From NCBI GenBank assembly GCA_023435025.1, contig JAEYSE010000107.1:1-18547 (forward strand): a DNA stretch of 18,547 nt, given 5' to 3'. Made by a program: the position numbers and the translations under genes. Positions 6,575-14,800 of this stretch are shown here, one piece after another. Each line of letters starts with the position of its first letter. Position 1 is the stretch's first letter. The notes beneath the pieces are model-generated. The model saw only the letters and a program-made list of their open reading frames with translations. It ran no database searches and was not told the origin of the DNA. The DNA is from Bacillota bacterium. GTDB lineage: Bacteria; Bacillota; Clostridia; Christensenellales; CAG-138.

Positions 6575-7351
6575 TCATACCATCAACTCTCCCCGGAGGT
6601 ATAACACTGCCTTGCCGCCGATTTCCACGCGGTCCCCGTTGTGTTCGCAATAGAGCACGCCGCCGCGCGCGGAAAGCTGCGCCGCCGTCATGCTGTTCTT
6701 TCCCAGGCGCTCCGCCCAATACGGAATCAGGTTGCAGTGCGCGGAGCCTGTGACCGGGTCTTCCGGTACGCCGAGCTTAGGGAAGAAGCAGCGGGAAACA
6801 AAATCGTGCTGCTTGCCCTTTGCCGTTACAATCACACCAAGACCAGGTTCCAGAACCGATAGTTTATCAAAATCCGGCTGTAGGGACATGACCTCTTCCT
6901 CGCTTTTTAGTACCAGCATCAAATCCCGCGAAAGGTGAGCCTCCACGGGTTCCGCTTTGATGGCCGCTGCCATCATCTGTGTAACGGAGACGGGCTTGGG
7001 CATACGGGCGGGAAAATCCAGCGCGTATTGGTCGCCCCTGACATGCACATGCAGCATGCCGCTTTTGGTTGAAAAGCGCATCTGCTCCGCGTTCTTGTCT
7101 ACAAAGTTTCGGATGACAAACGCGGTTCCAAGCGTCGCGTGGCCGCAAAGATCGATCTCCGCCCTGGGCGTAAACCACCTGAGCTTATAATGGTCCTTTT
7201 CCTCGCGCACAAATGCGGTCTCGGACAGGTTGTTCTCCGCTGCGATTTGTTGCATGAGCTCTGCGGATATGGGGCTATCCAACACGCATACGCCTGCGGG
7301 ATTGCCCGTAAACAGTTCTTCTGAAAACGCGTCCACCACAAAATACTGCAT
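6575..7351 (-). CDS. PhzF-family isomerase/epimerase-like protein
   Basis: The 258-residue product belongs to the PhzF fold (diaminopimelate-epimerase-like) family. Marks: MQYFVVDAFSEELFTGNPAGV at the N-terminus (the FTGNPAGV signature at 14-21), the catalytic glutamate Glu44 in NNLSETAFV (40-48), CGHATLGTAFVI (69-80) and EDPVTGSAHCNL (197-208). In phenazine makers PhzF isomerises dihydro-3-hydroxyanthranilate, but there are no other phz genes here, and most homologues have unknown substrates; a phenazine role is not implied. The start at 7351 follows GGAGG five bases upstream; an earlier in-frame ATG at 7405 would run through the upstream terminator. Probably transcribed with the LUD gene downstream. 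Confidence 0.92.
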   Translation of the reverse strand: MQYFVVDAFSEELFTGNPAGVCVLDSPISAELMQQIAAENNLSETAFVREEKDHYKLRWFTPRAEIDLCGHATLGTAFVIRNFVDKNAEQMRFSTKSGMLHVHVRGDQYALDFPARMPKPVSVTQMMAAAIKAEPVEAHLSRDLMLVLKSEEEVMSLQPDFDKLSVLEPGLGVIVTAKGKQHDFVSRCFFPKLGVPEDPVTGSAHCNLIPYWAERLGKNSMTAAQLSARGGVLYCEHNGDRVEIGGKAVLYLRGELMV

Positions 7352-7392
7352 AAACGCCTCCACAAGACGGGCCGATTGCCCGTTATTTGCGT

Positions 7393-7426
7393 AAAATAAA
7401 AACAAAGCGGAGAGGAAACTCTCCGC
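7393..7426 (-). terminator. Intrinsic terminator after the HPr-like gene
   Basis: GCGGAGAG/CTCTCCGC (7407-7426) is a perfect 8-bp stem with a four-base loop; on the minus strand it is followed by TTTGTTTTTATTTT (7406-7393). It separates the HPr-like gene from the PhzF-like gene. A second small inverted repeat, GTCGGC/GCCGAC, lies at 7448-7463. Confidence 0.8.
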
Positions 7427-7481
7427 AAAACTTTTTAAAATTAAAATTGTCGGCGTCAGCCGACGCTTTTGTACCCGACCC

Positions 7482-7715
7482 TTAACCGCGTACCAGGAAC
7501 TCCAAGAGCTTGGCGAAATCTTCGGGCTCGGAAACGATCAGCTCCACATCGTCGATGCGGGCATCCTTGAACATCTGCGTAAGCGCGATATACTGGCACA
7601 GCGTGCTCTTTAAGTTGAGCCTGTCGCCTTCGGAAGTAATCAGTTCTACGCGTCCATGGCACTGATTGAGGACCTCAAAAAAGCGCTTGGGGTTGTTGAT
7701 GTTCTTGATCTTCAC
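7482..7715 (-). CDS. HPr-like small protein lacking the phosphorylation histidine
   Basis: A 77-residue protein whose strand/helix pattern follows the PTS phosphocarrier HPr fold: KIKNINNPKRFFEVLNQC at the N-terminus, then VELIT, the segment RLNLKSTLCQYIALTQM that parallels the NLKSIMGVMSL region around HPr Ser46, and a closing VELIVSEPEDFAKLLEFLV. The N-terminal region has no HPr-like active-site histidine motif; the only His is in the NQCHGRVEL segment. Such HPr-like proteins are known in Clostridia, with unknown roles. The GTG at 7715 is chosen as start because GAGGAG lies eight bases upstream; another in-frame GTG at 7724 overlaps that site. It has its own promoter and terminator. Confidence 0.65.
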   Translation of the reverse strand: MKIKNINNPKRFFEVLNQCHGRVELITSEGDRLNLKSTLCQYIALTQMFKDARIDDVELIVSEPEDFAKLLEFLVRG

Positions 7716-7766
7716 GGCAATCACTCCTCTCTGCCGGTTCTATTTGAGCGGTCTCGCTCATTCAAG

Positions 7767-7795
7767 TTTTTAACACATTCAGGGCATTTTGTCAA
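7767..7795 (-). promoter_or_regulatory. Sigma-A promoter of the HPr-like gene
   Basis: On the minus strand TTGACA (7795-7790) and TAAAAA (7772-7767) are separated by exactly 17 bases. An inverted repeat TGAGCG-GTCT-CGCTCA (7745-7760) lies in the transcribed leader and could be a small hairpin or an operator. Confidence 0.6.
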
Positions 7796-7840
7796 GTCAA
7801 ATCTCCCTTTCCTTCTTTGGGGACAGGCCCCTACCTGTGC

Positions 7841-7846
7841 TATAAT
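7841..7846 (+). promoter_or_regulatory. -10 box of the thpR-addBA promoter
   Basis: A perfect TATAAT lies 29 bases before the thpR start codon. The -35 position (TTGGGG, 7817-7822, 18-base spacer) is a weak match. No other strong promoter is visible before addB. Confidence 0.55.
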
Positions 7847-7875
7847 ATAGATACCCGACTTATGGAGGTTCAATC

Positions 7876-8433
7876 ATGCGTTTGTTTATCGCCATACCTG
7901 TTCCGCCGGATGTAACGCGGGCGCTTATCCTCGCTCAGAACCGGCTGCGCGCCTTAACGAATGGGGGACGTTATGTGCCAAAGGAGAATTTTCATTTAAC
8001 GCTGCACTTTATAGGGGAAAGCAACGATCTCACCGGCGCCGCTGCCGCGTGTGACGAGGCGGTGCGGGGCATCCGGCCGTTTTTGTTGCGCCTTTCTTCC
8101 TATGGCAGCTTTGTGCACGGGAACAGCCGCACGGGATATATTTCGCTTTCGGGGGATCTTCCGGAACTGTACAGGCTGCACGAAACCCTGACCGCAGAGC
8201 TCGCATCGCGCGGGTTCCCGCTTTCGGGCGGGCACAAGCGGCTGACGCCGCATATCACGCTCGCGCGCGCGCTGCCCGATGTTCAGGATACGGAGGCGCT
8301 TTCGACCTTGTTGGCGGACGCGAAGGAGGGCGTGGCTTTCACGGCCAACCGCCTCGTGCTGTTTGAAAGCCGAAACGTGGACGGGCGCATGTTGTACACG
8401 CCGCTGCATAAGGCTGCGCTCGGCGCTTTTTAA
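7876..8433 (+). CDS. thpR: RNA 2',3'-cyclic phosphodiesterase (2H family)
   Basis: A 185-residue member of the LigT/ThpR 2H phosphoesterases, which open RNA 2',3'-cyclic phosphates in the cytoplasm. Both hallmark HxTx motifs are visible: HLTL at residues 40-43 (PKENFHLTLHFIGE) and HITL at 126-129 (RLTPHITLARAL). The N-terminal MRLFIAIPVP is typical. Length fits the family (about 180-190). GGAGG stands nine bases before the ATG. Its stop codon is merged with the ribosome binding site of addB (TTTTAAGGAGG), and only nine bases separate the two genes, so it appears to be the first gene of the addBA operon. The biological substrate in vivo is not established for most bacterial homologues. Confidence 0.93.
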   Translation: MRLFIAIPVPPDVTRALILAQNRLRALTNGGRYVPKENFHLTLHFIGESNDLTGAAAACDEAVRGIRPFLLRLSSYGSFVHGNSRTGYISLSGDLPELYRLHETLTAELASRGFPLSGGHKRLTPHITLARALPDVQDTEALSTLLADAKEGVAFTANRLVLFESRNVDGRMLYTPLHKAALGAF

Positions 8434-8442
8434 GGAGGAAGT

Positions 8443-11400
8443 ATGCCCGCACAAGTCCGCTTTTTGCTGGGCCGCGCAGGCTCGGGGAAGACGCATTTCA
8501 TCAAACGGGAGCTTTCCGCGCTCAGGCAGCAGTTCAAGCGCGCCATATTGCTTGTGCCGGAGCAGTTTACATTTGAGACGGAGCGGGCGCTTGCGGCCGA
8601 CTTAAACGGGCTGTTGGGCATACAGGTGTTGAGCTTTGAACGTCTGGCGGAGCGCATAGCCGCGGCCGACGCGCGGGAACACCTGAGCGCCCAGGGGCGG
8701 CGTATGATCGTGCGGCGCGCGGTGCACCGGGAATATTCCAATCTTACCGTGTTTTCCGCCGTTGCGCGGCGCGCGGGCTTTGCCGCGCATATGGACGCGC
8801 TGTTCACAAAATGCCGCCAGTTTTTGATCACACCGGACATGCTGGAAAAAGCGGCGGAGGGTTTGCCCGCGGGCGACGTGCTGCCCGCAAAGCTTCATGA
8901 TATCGCCATTCTCTACCGTGCCACGCAGGACTACTTGGATGAGCACTATTTGGACAGCGAGGGCGCGAAGCGCGCGCTCATTGACCGCATCCCATCCTCC
9001 ATGCTGCGCGGCGCGGATATCTATATCGACGGGTTTGAGCTTTTAACCGAGCAGCTCTATGAAATTTTACAGTCGCTGATGCTGGCCGCGAACGCTCTGA
9101 CCATCACGCTGTGTATGGACCCGGAAGAACAGGCGCCGGATGCTTCGCTCTTTGCGCCCGAACGGGCGGTTTATGAGCGGCTCAGCGCGCTTGCCTATTC
9201 GCTGGGTTGTAGCGTGAAAACAACGGAGCTGCCCGCGTTTCATGGGAACCGGCACCCGGAGCTTGTGCGTCTGGAACAATCCCTGTATGTCTATACCGCG
9301 CACCCGTACAAAGGTGAGATCGAGGCAGTGTCGCTGCTTGGCGCGGTGGACCGCGCAAGCGAGGTGGAAGCTTTATCCGACGCCGTAATTGCCGCCGCCC
9401 GCTCCGGCATCCGCTACCGGGATATGGCCGTGATTGCATCGGATTTAAACGCCTACGCAGACATTGTAACGCGCGCATTTGCAAGAAGGAATATCCCGCT
9501 GTTTATGGACGCACGCCGCAGCATGCAGGGCCACCCCAGCGTGGAACTGATGCTCTCCGCCGCCCGCGCGGCGGGCGGGTTGCCGCGCACAGAGCTATTA
9601 CGCATTTTAAAGACCGGCCTTGCGGGCGTCACGTTTGACGATGCCGAAGCGTTTGAAAACTACGCGCTCCGGCGCGGCCTGTTGGGCGGAAAAGTGTTTG
9701 AAGCGCCGTTCCCGCCGGAGGAGGAAGCCGCAGAGCGTGCAAGAATTACGCTCATTGAGCCGCTGCTCCGGCTAAGGGCCGGTTTGGCGTGCAAGACCGC
9801 AGGCGAAAAAACGCAGGCGCTCTATGGCTACCTGAAGGATCTGCACGTAGAGCGGCAGTTGCTCCACAGCGTGGAACAGCTTCGCCAGGAAAATCGCTTC
9901 GCGCTGATGGAAGAGCATGCGCAGGTCTGGGATGTGCTCATGCAGCTGTTTGAGCAGCTTTACGCCATACTGGGCGAGGCCGGTATGGGGAACCAGGAGT
10001 ATATAGAGGTGCTGACCGAGGCCCTTTCCGCCTATCAGGTGGGCGTTATCCCCGCCACGGCGGATCAGGTGCTCTTTGGCGATCTCAACCGGACCAGAAG
10101 CCGTGAGGTGCGCGCGCTTTTCTTATTGGGCTGCAACGAAGGGCTGCTGCCCGCCCCTCGCATGGACGAAGAGATCATAGACGATAACGAACTCAACGCG
10201 CTTTCGGGTCTGGGTCTTGCCCCCTGGGGCAGCACCGTTTACCGCGCGCAGTTGGATCGCCTTTCCATTTACCGCGCACTTTCGCGCGCAGGCGAACGGC
10301 TGTGGTTCGGGTTTTCCTACTCGGACGGCAAGCGCGAGCTGCTGCCCGCCGCCCTAGTAGACCGTATCCGTGAGCTGTTCCCCAATTGTACCGAGCAGTC
10401 CACCGCAACAAAGACGCTGCCTCAGAGCCCGCAAAGCGGATTTTTGCAATTGTTGCAAGATTTAAACGTCACGGACCCGCTGCATATTGCGCTGCGCGCA
10501 TATTTTGCACAAAACGGGTCCTATACCGCGCGGCTGATGCAGGCGGAGTCGTTCGCGAGCGAACCCACCGTGCCGCCTTCCTTTGGTGCGCCGCTTGCCC
10601 GGAAGCTGTACGGAAAACGGATGTTCAGCACGGTGAGCAGGCTTGAAACATTCCGCGTCTGCCCATTCCAGCACTTTGCGCAGTACGGACTCAAAGCCCT
10701 CCCGCGCAGGGAATACAAAGAGAAGAAATCCGATATCGGCAGCTTTTCGCATATGGCGCTCGAAGCCTTCGTGCGGGAAGCGCAGCGCCGCTATGATTGG
10801 GCGGATATCACGCGGGAGGATTGCGAGGCACTGCTCGATGAGATTTTGCCCGATTGCCTCAAACGCTACCAGGAGGGGATGCTCATTGCGACCCCGCGCG
10901 CCCGGGCGCTTTCCTCCTTCTATATCGCCGCCGTCCGGGAAACCGCCTGGGCGCTCTGTGAAAGTTTCCGTAAAGGGGACTTCCGGCCCGCGGGGCTGGA
11001 GTTGCGCTTCGGGCCTGATGAGGAAATGCCGCCGCTTACTGTGCCTTTGCCCGATGGCGGGGAGCTGCTGCTTTCCGGCGCTATCGACCGTGTGGATGTT
11101 GCCGAAAAAAACGGAGAGCGCCTGATCCGCGTGGTGGACTATAAGACGGGCGACCGGGGCTTTACCTATTCCGATGTGGCCGACGGCCTCAAGCTGCAGC
11201 TGCCTGTCTACCTTGCCGCCGCCGCCAAAGCCGAAGGCGCTTCCCCTGCCGGCGCGTTCTACCAGCCGGTGCTTGACCCTGTCGCCAACGGGGGCGAGGA
11301 AGAAAAGCTGAAAAAGAAAATGCGGCTGATCGGCGTGCTCCAGCGTGACGATATGGCGCTTTCCGCCATGGAGCGCGATCTTTCCGGCGCATCCGAAGTG

Positions 11401-11694
11401 GTGGACGGCTTGCAGCGCAAGAAGGACGCAAGCGTGAAAGAGCATACGCGGCTGCTGAGCGCCGAGGAGATGGAGAAGCTTCTTTCTTTTGCCGTAAAGC
11501 GCACCGGCGAAATCGCCGCGGAACTCGTATCCGGCCGTATCGCCGCCGCCCCCGTCAAGATGGGCAAATCCACCGCTTGCGCATATTGCGATTACAAAAG
11601 CGTCTGCAGGTTCGACGCGCGCCTGCCAAACTGCCGCGTGCGGAACGTGAAAAAGCGCAGCAAGCAAGAATTTTTTGAAGAGCTGGACAGTTAA
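8443..11694 (+). CDS. addB: ATP-dependent helicase/nuclease AddAB, subunit B
   Basis: AddB pairs with AddA to resect double-strand DNA ends and respond to Chi-like sites in homologous recombination. The 1083-residue product has a Walker A loop GRAGSGKT (10-17), a degenerate helicase body, and a C-terminal RecB-type nuclease: His770 (GSFSHMALEAF), Asp882 (GAIDRVDV), Asp899 and Lys901 in VVDYKTGD. Four cysteines placed as in AddB iron-sulfur clusters are Cys740 (FRVCPFQHF) and Cys1046, Cys1049, Cys1055 (CAYCDYKSVC), which staple the nuclease domain. The length is slightly short of the usual 1150 or so. AAGGAGG lies directly upstream. The large opposite-strand open frames within it are byproducts of GC-rich codon use. 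Confidence 0.96.
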   Translation: MPAQVRFLLGRAGSGKTHFIKRELSALRQQFKRAILLVPEQFTFETERALAADLNGLLGIQVLSFERLAERIAAADAREHLSAQGRRMIVRRAVHREYSNLTVFSAVARRAGFAAHMDALFTKCRQFLITPDMLEKAAEGLPAGDVLPAKLHDIAILYRATQDYLDEHYLDSEGAKRALIDRIPSSMLRGADIYIDGFELLTEQLYEILQSLMLAANALTITLCMDPEEQAPDASLFAPERAVYERLSALAYSLGCSVKTTELPAFHGNRHPELVRLEQSLYVYTAHPYKGEIEAVSLLGAVDRASEVEALSDAVIAAARSGIRYRDMAVIASDLNAYADIVTRAFARRNIPLFMDARRSMQGHPSVELMLSAARAAGGLPRTELLRILKTGLAGVTFDDAEAFENYALRRGLLGGKVFEAPFPPEEEAAERARITLIEPLLRLRAGLACKTAGEKTQALYGYLKDLHVERQLLHSVEQLRQENRFALMEEHAQVWDVLMQLFEQLYAILGEAGMGNQEYIEVLTEALSAYQVGVIPATADQVLFGDLNRTRSREVRALFLLGCNEGLLPAPRMDEEIIDDNELNALSGLGLAPWGSTVYRAQLDRLSIYRALSRAGERLWFGFSYSDGKRELLPAALVDRIRELFPNCTEQSTATKTLPQSPQSGFLQLLQDLNVTDPLHIALRAYFAQNGSYTARLMQAESFASEPTVPPSFGAPLARKLYGKRMFSTVSRLETFRVCPFQHFAQYGLKALPRREYKEKKSDIGSFSHMALEAFVREAQRRYDWADITREDCEALLDEILPDCLKRYQEGMLIATPRARALSSFYIAAVRETAWALCESFRKGDFRPAGLELRFGPDEEMPPLTVPLPDGGELLLSGAIDRVDVAEKNGERLIRVVDYKTGDRGFTYSDVADGLKLQLPVYLAAAAKAEGASPAGAFYQPVLDPVANGGEEEKLKKKMRLIGVLQRDDMALSAMERDLSGASEVVDGLQRKKDASVKEHTRLLSAEEMEKLLSFAVKRTGEIAAELVSGRIAAAPVKMGKSTACAYCDYKSVCRFDARLPNCRVRNVKKRSKQEFFEELDS

Positions 11695-11708
11695 GACAAA
11701 ACAATACG

Positions 11709-11841
11709 AGGGCTTTGCCCGTACCCCCAAGGGACATCCCTTGGGAATCCCTATCCAGAAAACGCCCTCGAAAGGTGTTTTCAGAAAGGGTTCTTAGGGG
11801 CGTTACGCCCCTAAGCGGTGGCTTGGAGGCGCAGCCTCCAA
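11709..11841. repeat. Palindromic spacer between addB and addA (element copy 2 plus two further hairpins)
   Basis: The spacer holds four hairpins: GGGC-TTT-GCCC (11710-11720), CCCAAGGGA-CA-TCCCTTGGG (11726-11745), CTTAGGGGCG-TTA-CGCCCCTAAG (11793-11815) and TTGGAGGC-GCA-GCCTCCAA (11823-11841). The first two repeat the element found after glyS (2061-2110), including the trailing AATCCC. None is followed by a T run on the plus strand, so they do not look like terminators; the last one directly precedes the addA ribosome binding site. They could affect mRNA stability or addA translation. Confidence 0.65.
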
Positions 11842-11857
11842 AAAAGGAGGAAACCCT

Positions 11858-14800
11858 ATGCCATGGACAACAGCGCAGCAGGACGCCATACAAACCGAAA
11901 ACGTCAACCTCCTGGTCAGCGCCGCCGCAGGCAGCGGCAAGACAGCCGTGCTGACCGAGCGGATCGTGCGCCTTGTGTGCGCGGGTACTGACATTGATCA
12001 GTTCCTGGTGGTGACGTTTACGGAAGCCGCCACGGAGGAAATGAAGCGCCGCATTGCCGCGCGCCTACATAAGGCCGCGCTGGAGGAAGGCGATCCCGAT
12101 GCGGCTTCGCGCCTGCGGCGCGAGGCGCTTTCCGTGGGCCGCGCCAATATTTCCACGCTGCATAAATTCTGCTTGTATATCCTCCGGCGCAATTTCCACC
12201 GCCTGGGGCTGGACCCCGGCTTCCGCCCGGCGGATGAAATACAGTCCTCCATGCTGCTCCAGCAGGCGCTGGAGGAAACGGCGGCGAAGCGGTATGAACT
12301 TGAGGATGCCGCGTTTGGGGCGCTTTTGCACGGGGTGGGCGGCGAGGAAGCTGTGTTTTCCCATACGCTCAAGCTCCACCGCTTTTTGATGGCCCAGCCC
12401 GACCCTTGGGGGTGGCTGGCGCAAGCAGAAACGCAGTATTCGCTCACCGGCGCGGAGTTTATGGAGCACCCAGCGCTGTTTGCGCTGCATAGGCACCTTT
12501 TGATTGAAGTGAAGGCGCATTATCAGAACCTGCGCCGTGCATACGATCTGATCCCTGCCGAGTATACCGGAACGCGTTCCCTGCTTGATGAGGAGATTTC
12601 TCAGATCGGCGCGCTGCTTTTAAAACACATACAGTCGCTGCCGCAGTACCGGGCGCAGCTGCTATCCGTTTCCTTTGTGCCGCGCTTTACGTGGCCGCGC
12701 GGGGCGGATGAAGAAGCAAAAGCGCGCGTGAATGCGCTGCGGGACGGAGCAAAAAAGGAAATCAAACGCCAGCAGTCGCTGCTTGCGCGCCCGCTTGAGG
12801 AAGAAGCAGAGCTTTTCAGCGCCATATCCCCGCAAGTGGGGGCGCTATGCGCGTTTGCACGGGATGTAGACGCAAGGTACACGGAACTCAAGCGCGGGCA
12901 TGGCGTGGTGGATTTTTCGGATATGGAACATCTGGCGCTGCGCGCTTTGGAGGAGGAAGAAACACGAAAAGCGCTGGAGAACCGCTTCCGCTATATTTTT
13001 GTGGACGAATATCAGGACAGCAGCCGCATACAGGAATGCCTCATCGAGGCTGTGCGCCGAAAGGATAACGTGTTCCTTGTGGGGGACGTCAAGCAATCCA
13101 TTTACAGGTTCCGTCAGGCTGACCCGGGGTTGTTTCTGCATAAACTGGATACTTACACGGGGGAAGACGGCGCGCCCGGCAGGCAGATCCATCTCAACAC
13201 AAATTTCAGAAGCGAACGCCCGGTGATTAACGCCGTGAACGCCGTGTTTTCCCGCGTCATGACGGGGGAAGTCGCAGAGCTAACTTATGATGACGCTGCA
13301 GCGCTCAAGTGTCCGGAGAATATGCCCGAAGACAGCACGCTTGCGGGCGTGGAGTGCCACGTAATCGAGCGTGGGGACGCAGCTCTAGTTCCTGAGGAAA
13401 CGGAGGAAAAGACGGAGGATAAGCCGGAGGAGGAAGACATTCCGGCGGACGACGCGGAACCAAAGGAAGAAACAAGCGAGGAAGAGGAAGCGTATATCAT
13501 AAACGACGTGGAAGCCGAAGCCATGCTTGCCGCGCGGCGCATCCGGGACTTGATGGAAACTGCCTCCTGCCCGGACAAAAACGGCGGGATGCGCCCGCTC
13601 AAATATTCGGACTTTGCCATACTGCTGCGCGCGCAGCGCAGAGCGGCGGAAGCGTGGGCGCAGACGCTTGCGAAAATGGGTATCCCCGCGTATGTGCACC
13701 TGACAGGCGGCTATTTCGATGCCATCGAGGTGCAGGTGTTTTTGAATCTGCTGCGAGTCATCGACAACCGGCGGCAGGATATTCCCATGCTCAGCGTGCT
13801 GCGCTCGCCCGTGTTCCATTTTACAATGGAAGAGCTGATTGCGCTGCGAACCGATTTCAATGCGGACGCCTGGATTGACCGTTTGATAATGTGCAGCCAG
13901 GTTGATACGCCGCTTGGCGCGCACGCGCTTCAGGTTATTCTTCTGCTGGCTAAATGCAAAAAGGAATCGCTTTTATTGCCGCTGCCGGAGCTGATCGCCT
14001 GGTTGATGGATGAAACGGGGTATTATGATTGCGTGGGCGCCTTATCGAACGGCAAGGAACGCCAGGCAAATTTGGACGCGCTGATTGAACGCGCCCGCGC
14101 GTATGCGAACGCGGGCTTTCCGCTGGACCTGTGGAGCTTTTTGCAGTACATGGACAAGGCGGCGGCCACGGCGCAGCTGGGCTGCGCGCAGGCGGGTGCT
14201 GCGGACGTGGTGCGCGTTTTATCCATGCACGCCTCCAAGGGCCTGGAATTTCCCGTGGTGTTCTGCGCGGGCTTAGGCCAGGGCTTTAACCGCCTTACCG
14301 AGCGGGACGATATCGTGGCGGAACCCAGTTTGGGACTGGGGCTGCGGGTGCGGGTGGGACATGTTCGGCGGGATACGCTTTTTCGGCAGGCCATTACAAA
14401 CAGGCTTCTGCGCGAACAGCTTGCCGAGGAAATGCGCATACTTTATGTGGGTATGACGCGGGCCAAAAACCGCCTGGTGCTCATCGGCAGCATGAAAAAG
14501 GCGTGGGAAACGGCGCGGGAATTGCAAACAACAGAGCTGACTCCCGCCTACTCCTCAAAAGCGAAAAGCGCACTTTCCTGGCTGCTACCTGTAGCCATGC
14601 AGACGGATAAGCTACCCGTACGGTTCACCACGCGGGGAGCCATATCCGGCTTTACCGCGCCACAGCAGGAGTTGCCGCAGCCGGAGAGGGAGGAACAAGC
14701 GCGGCTTCTTTCCATCATCAAAGAGCGCTTCGATTGGTCGTACCCGCACATGGCAGCGGCCGGAATCCCCACCAAGCGCAGCGTAAGCGAGTTGATGCAC

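Noticed and set aside
6575..7351. Phenazine biosynthesis locus suggested by the PhzF-like protein
   Set aside because: No other phz genes are present, and PhzF-fold proteins are widespread with other or unknown substrates.
10462..11730. 422-codon open frame antisense to addB
   Set aside because: Addb shows intact nuclease and Fe-S motifs in the plus frame; the long antisense frame is a usual result of GC-rich codon bias and has no recognisable domain.
13385..13924. 179-codon antisense frame over the acidic region of addA
   Set aside because: Its phenylalanine/leucine-rich tail is simply the complement of the GAG/GAA-rich acidic insertion in AddA.
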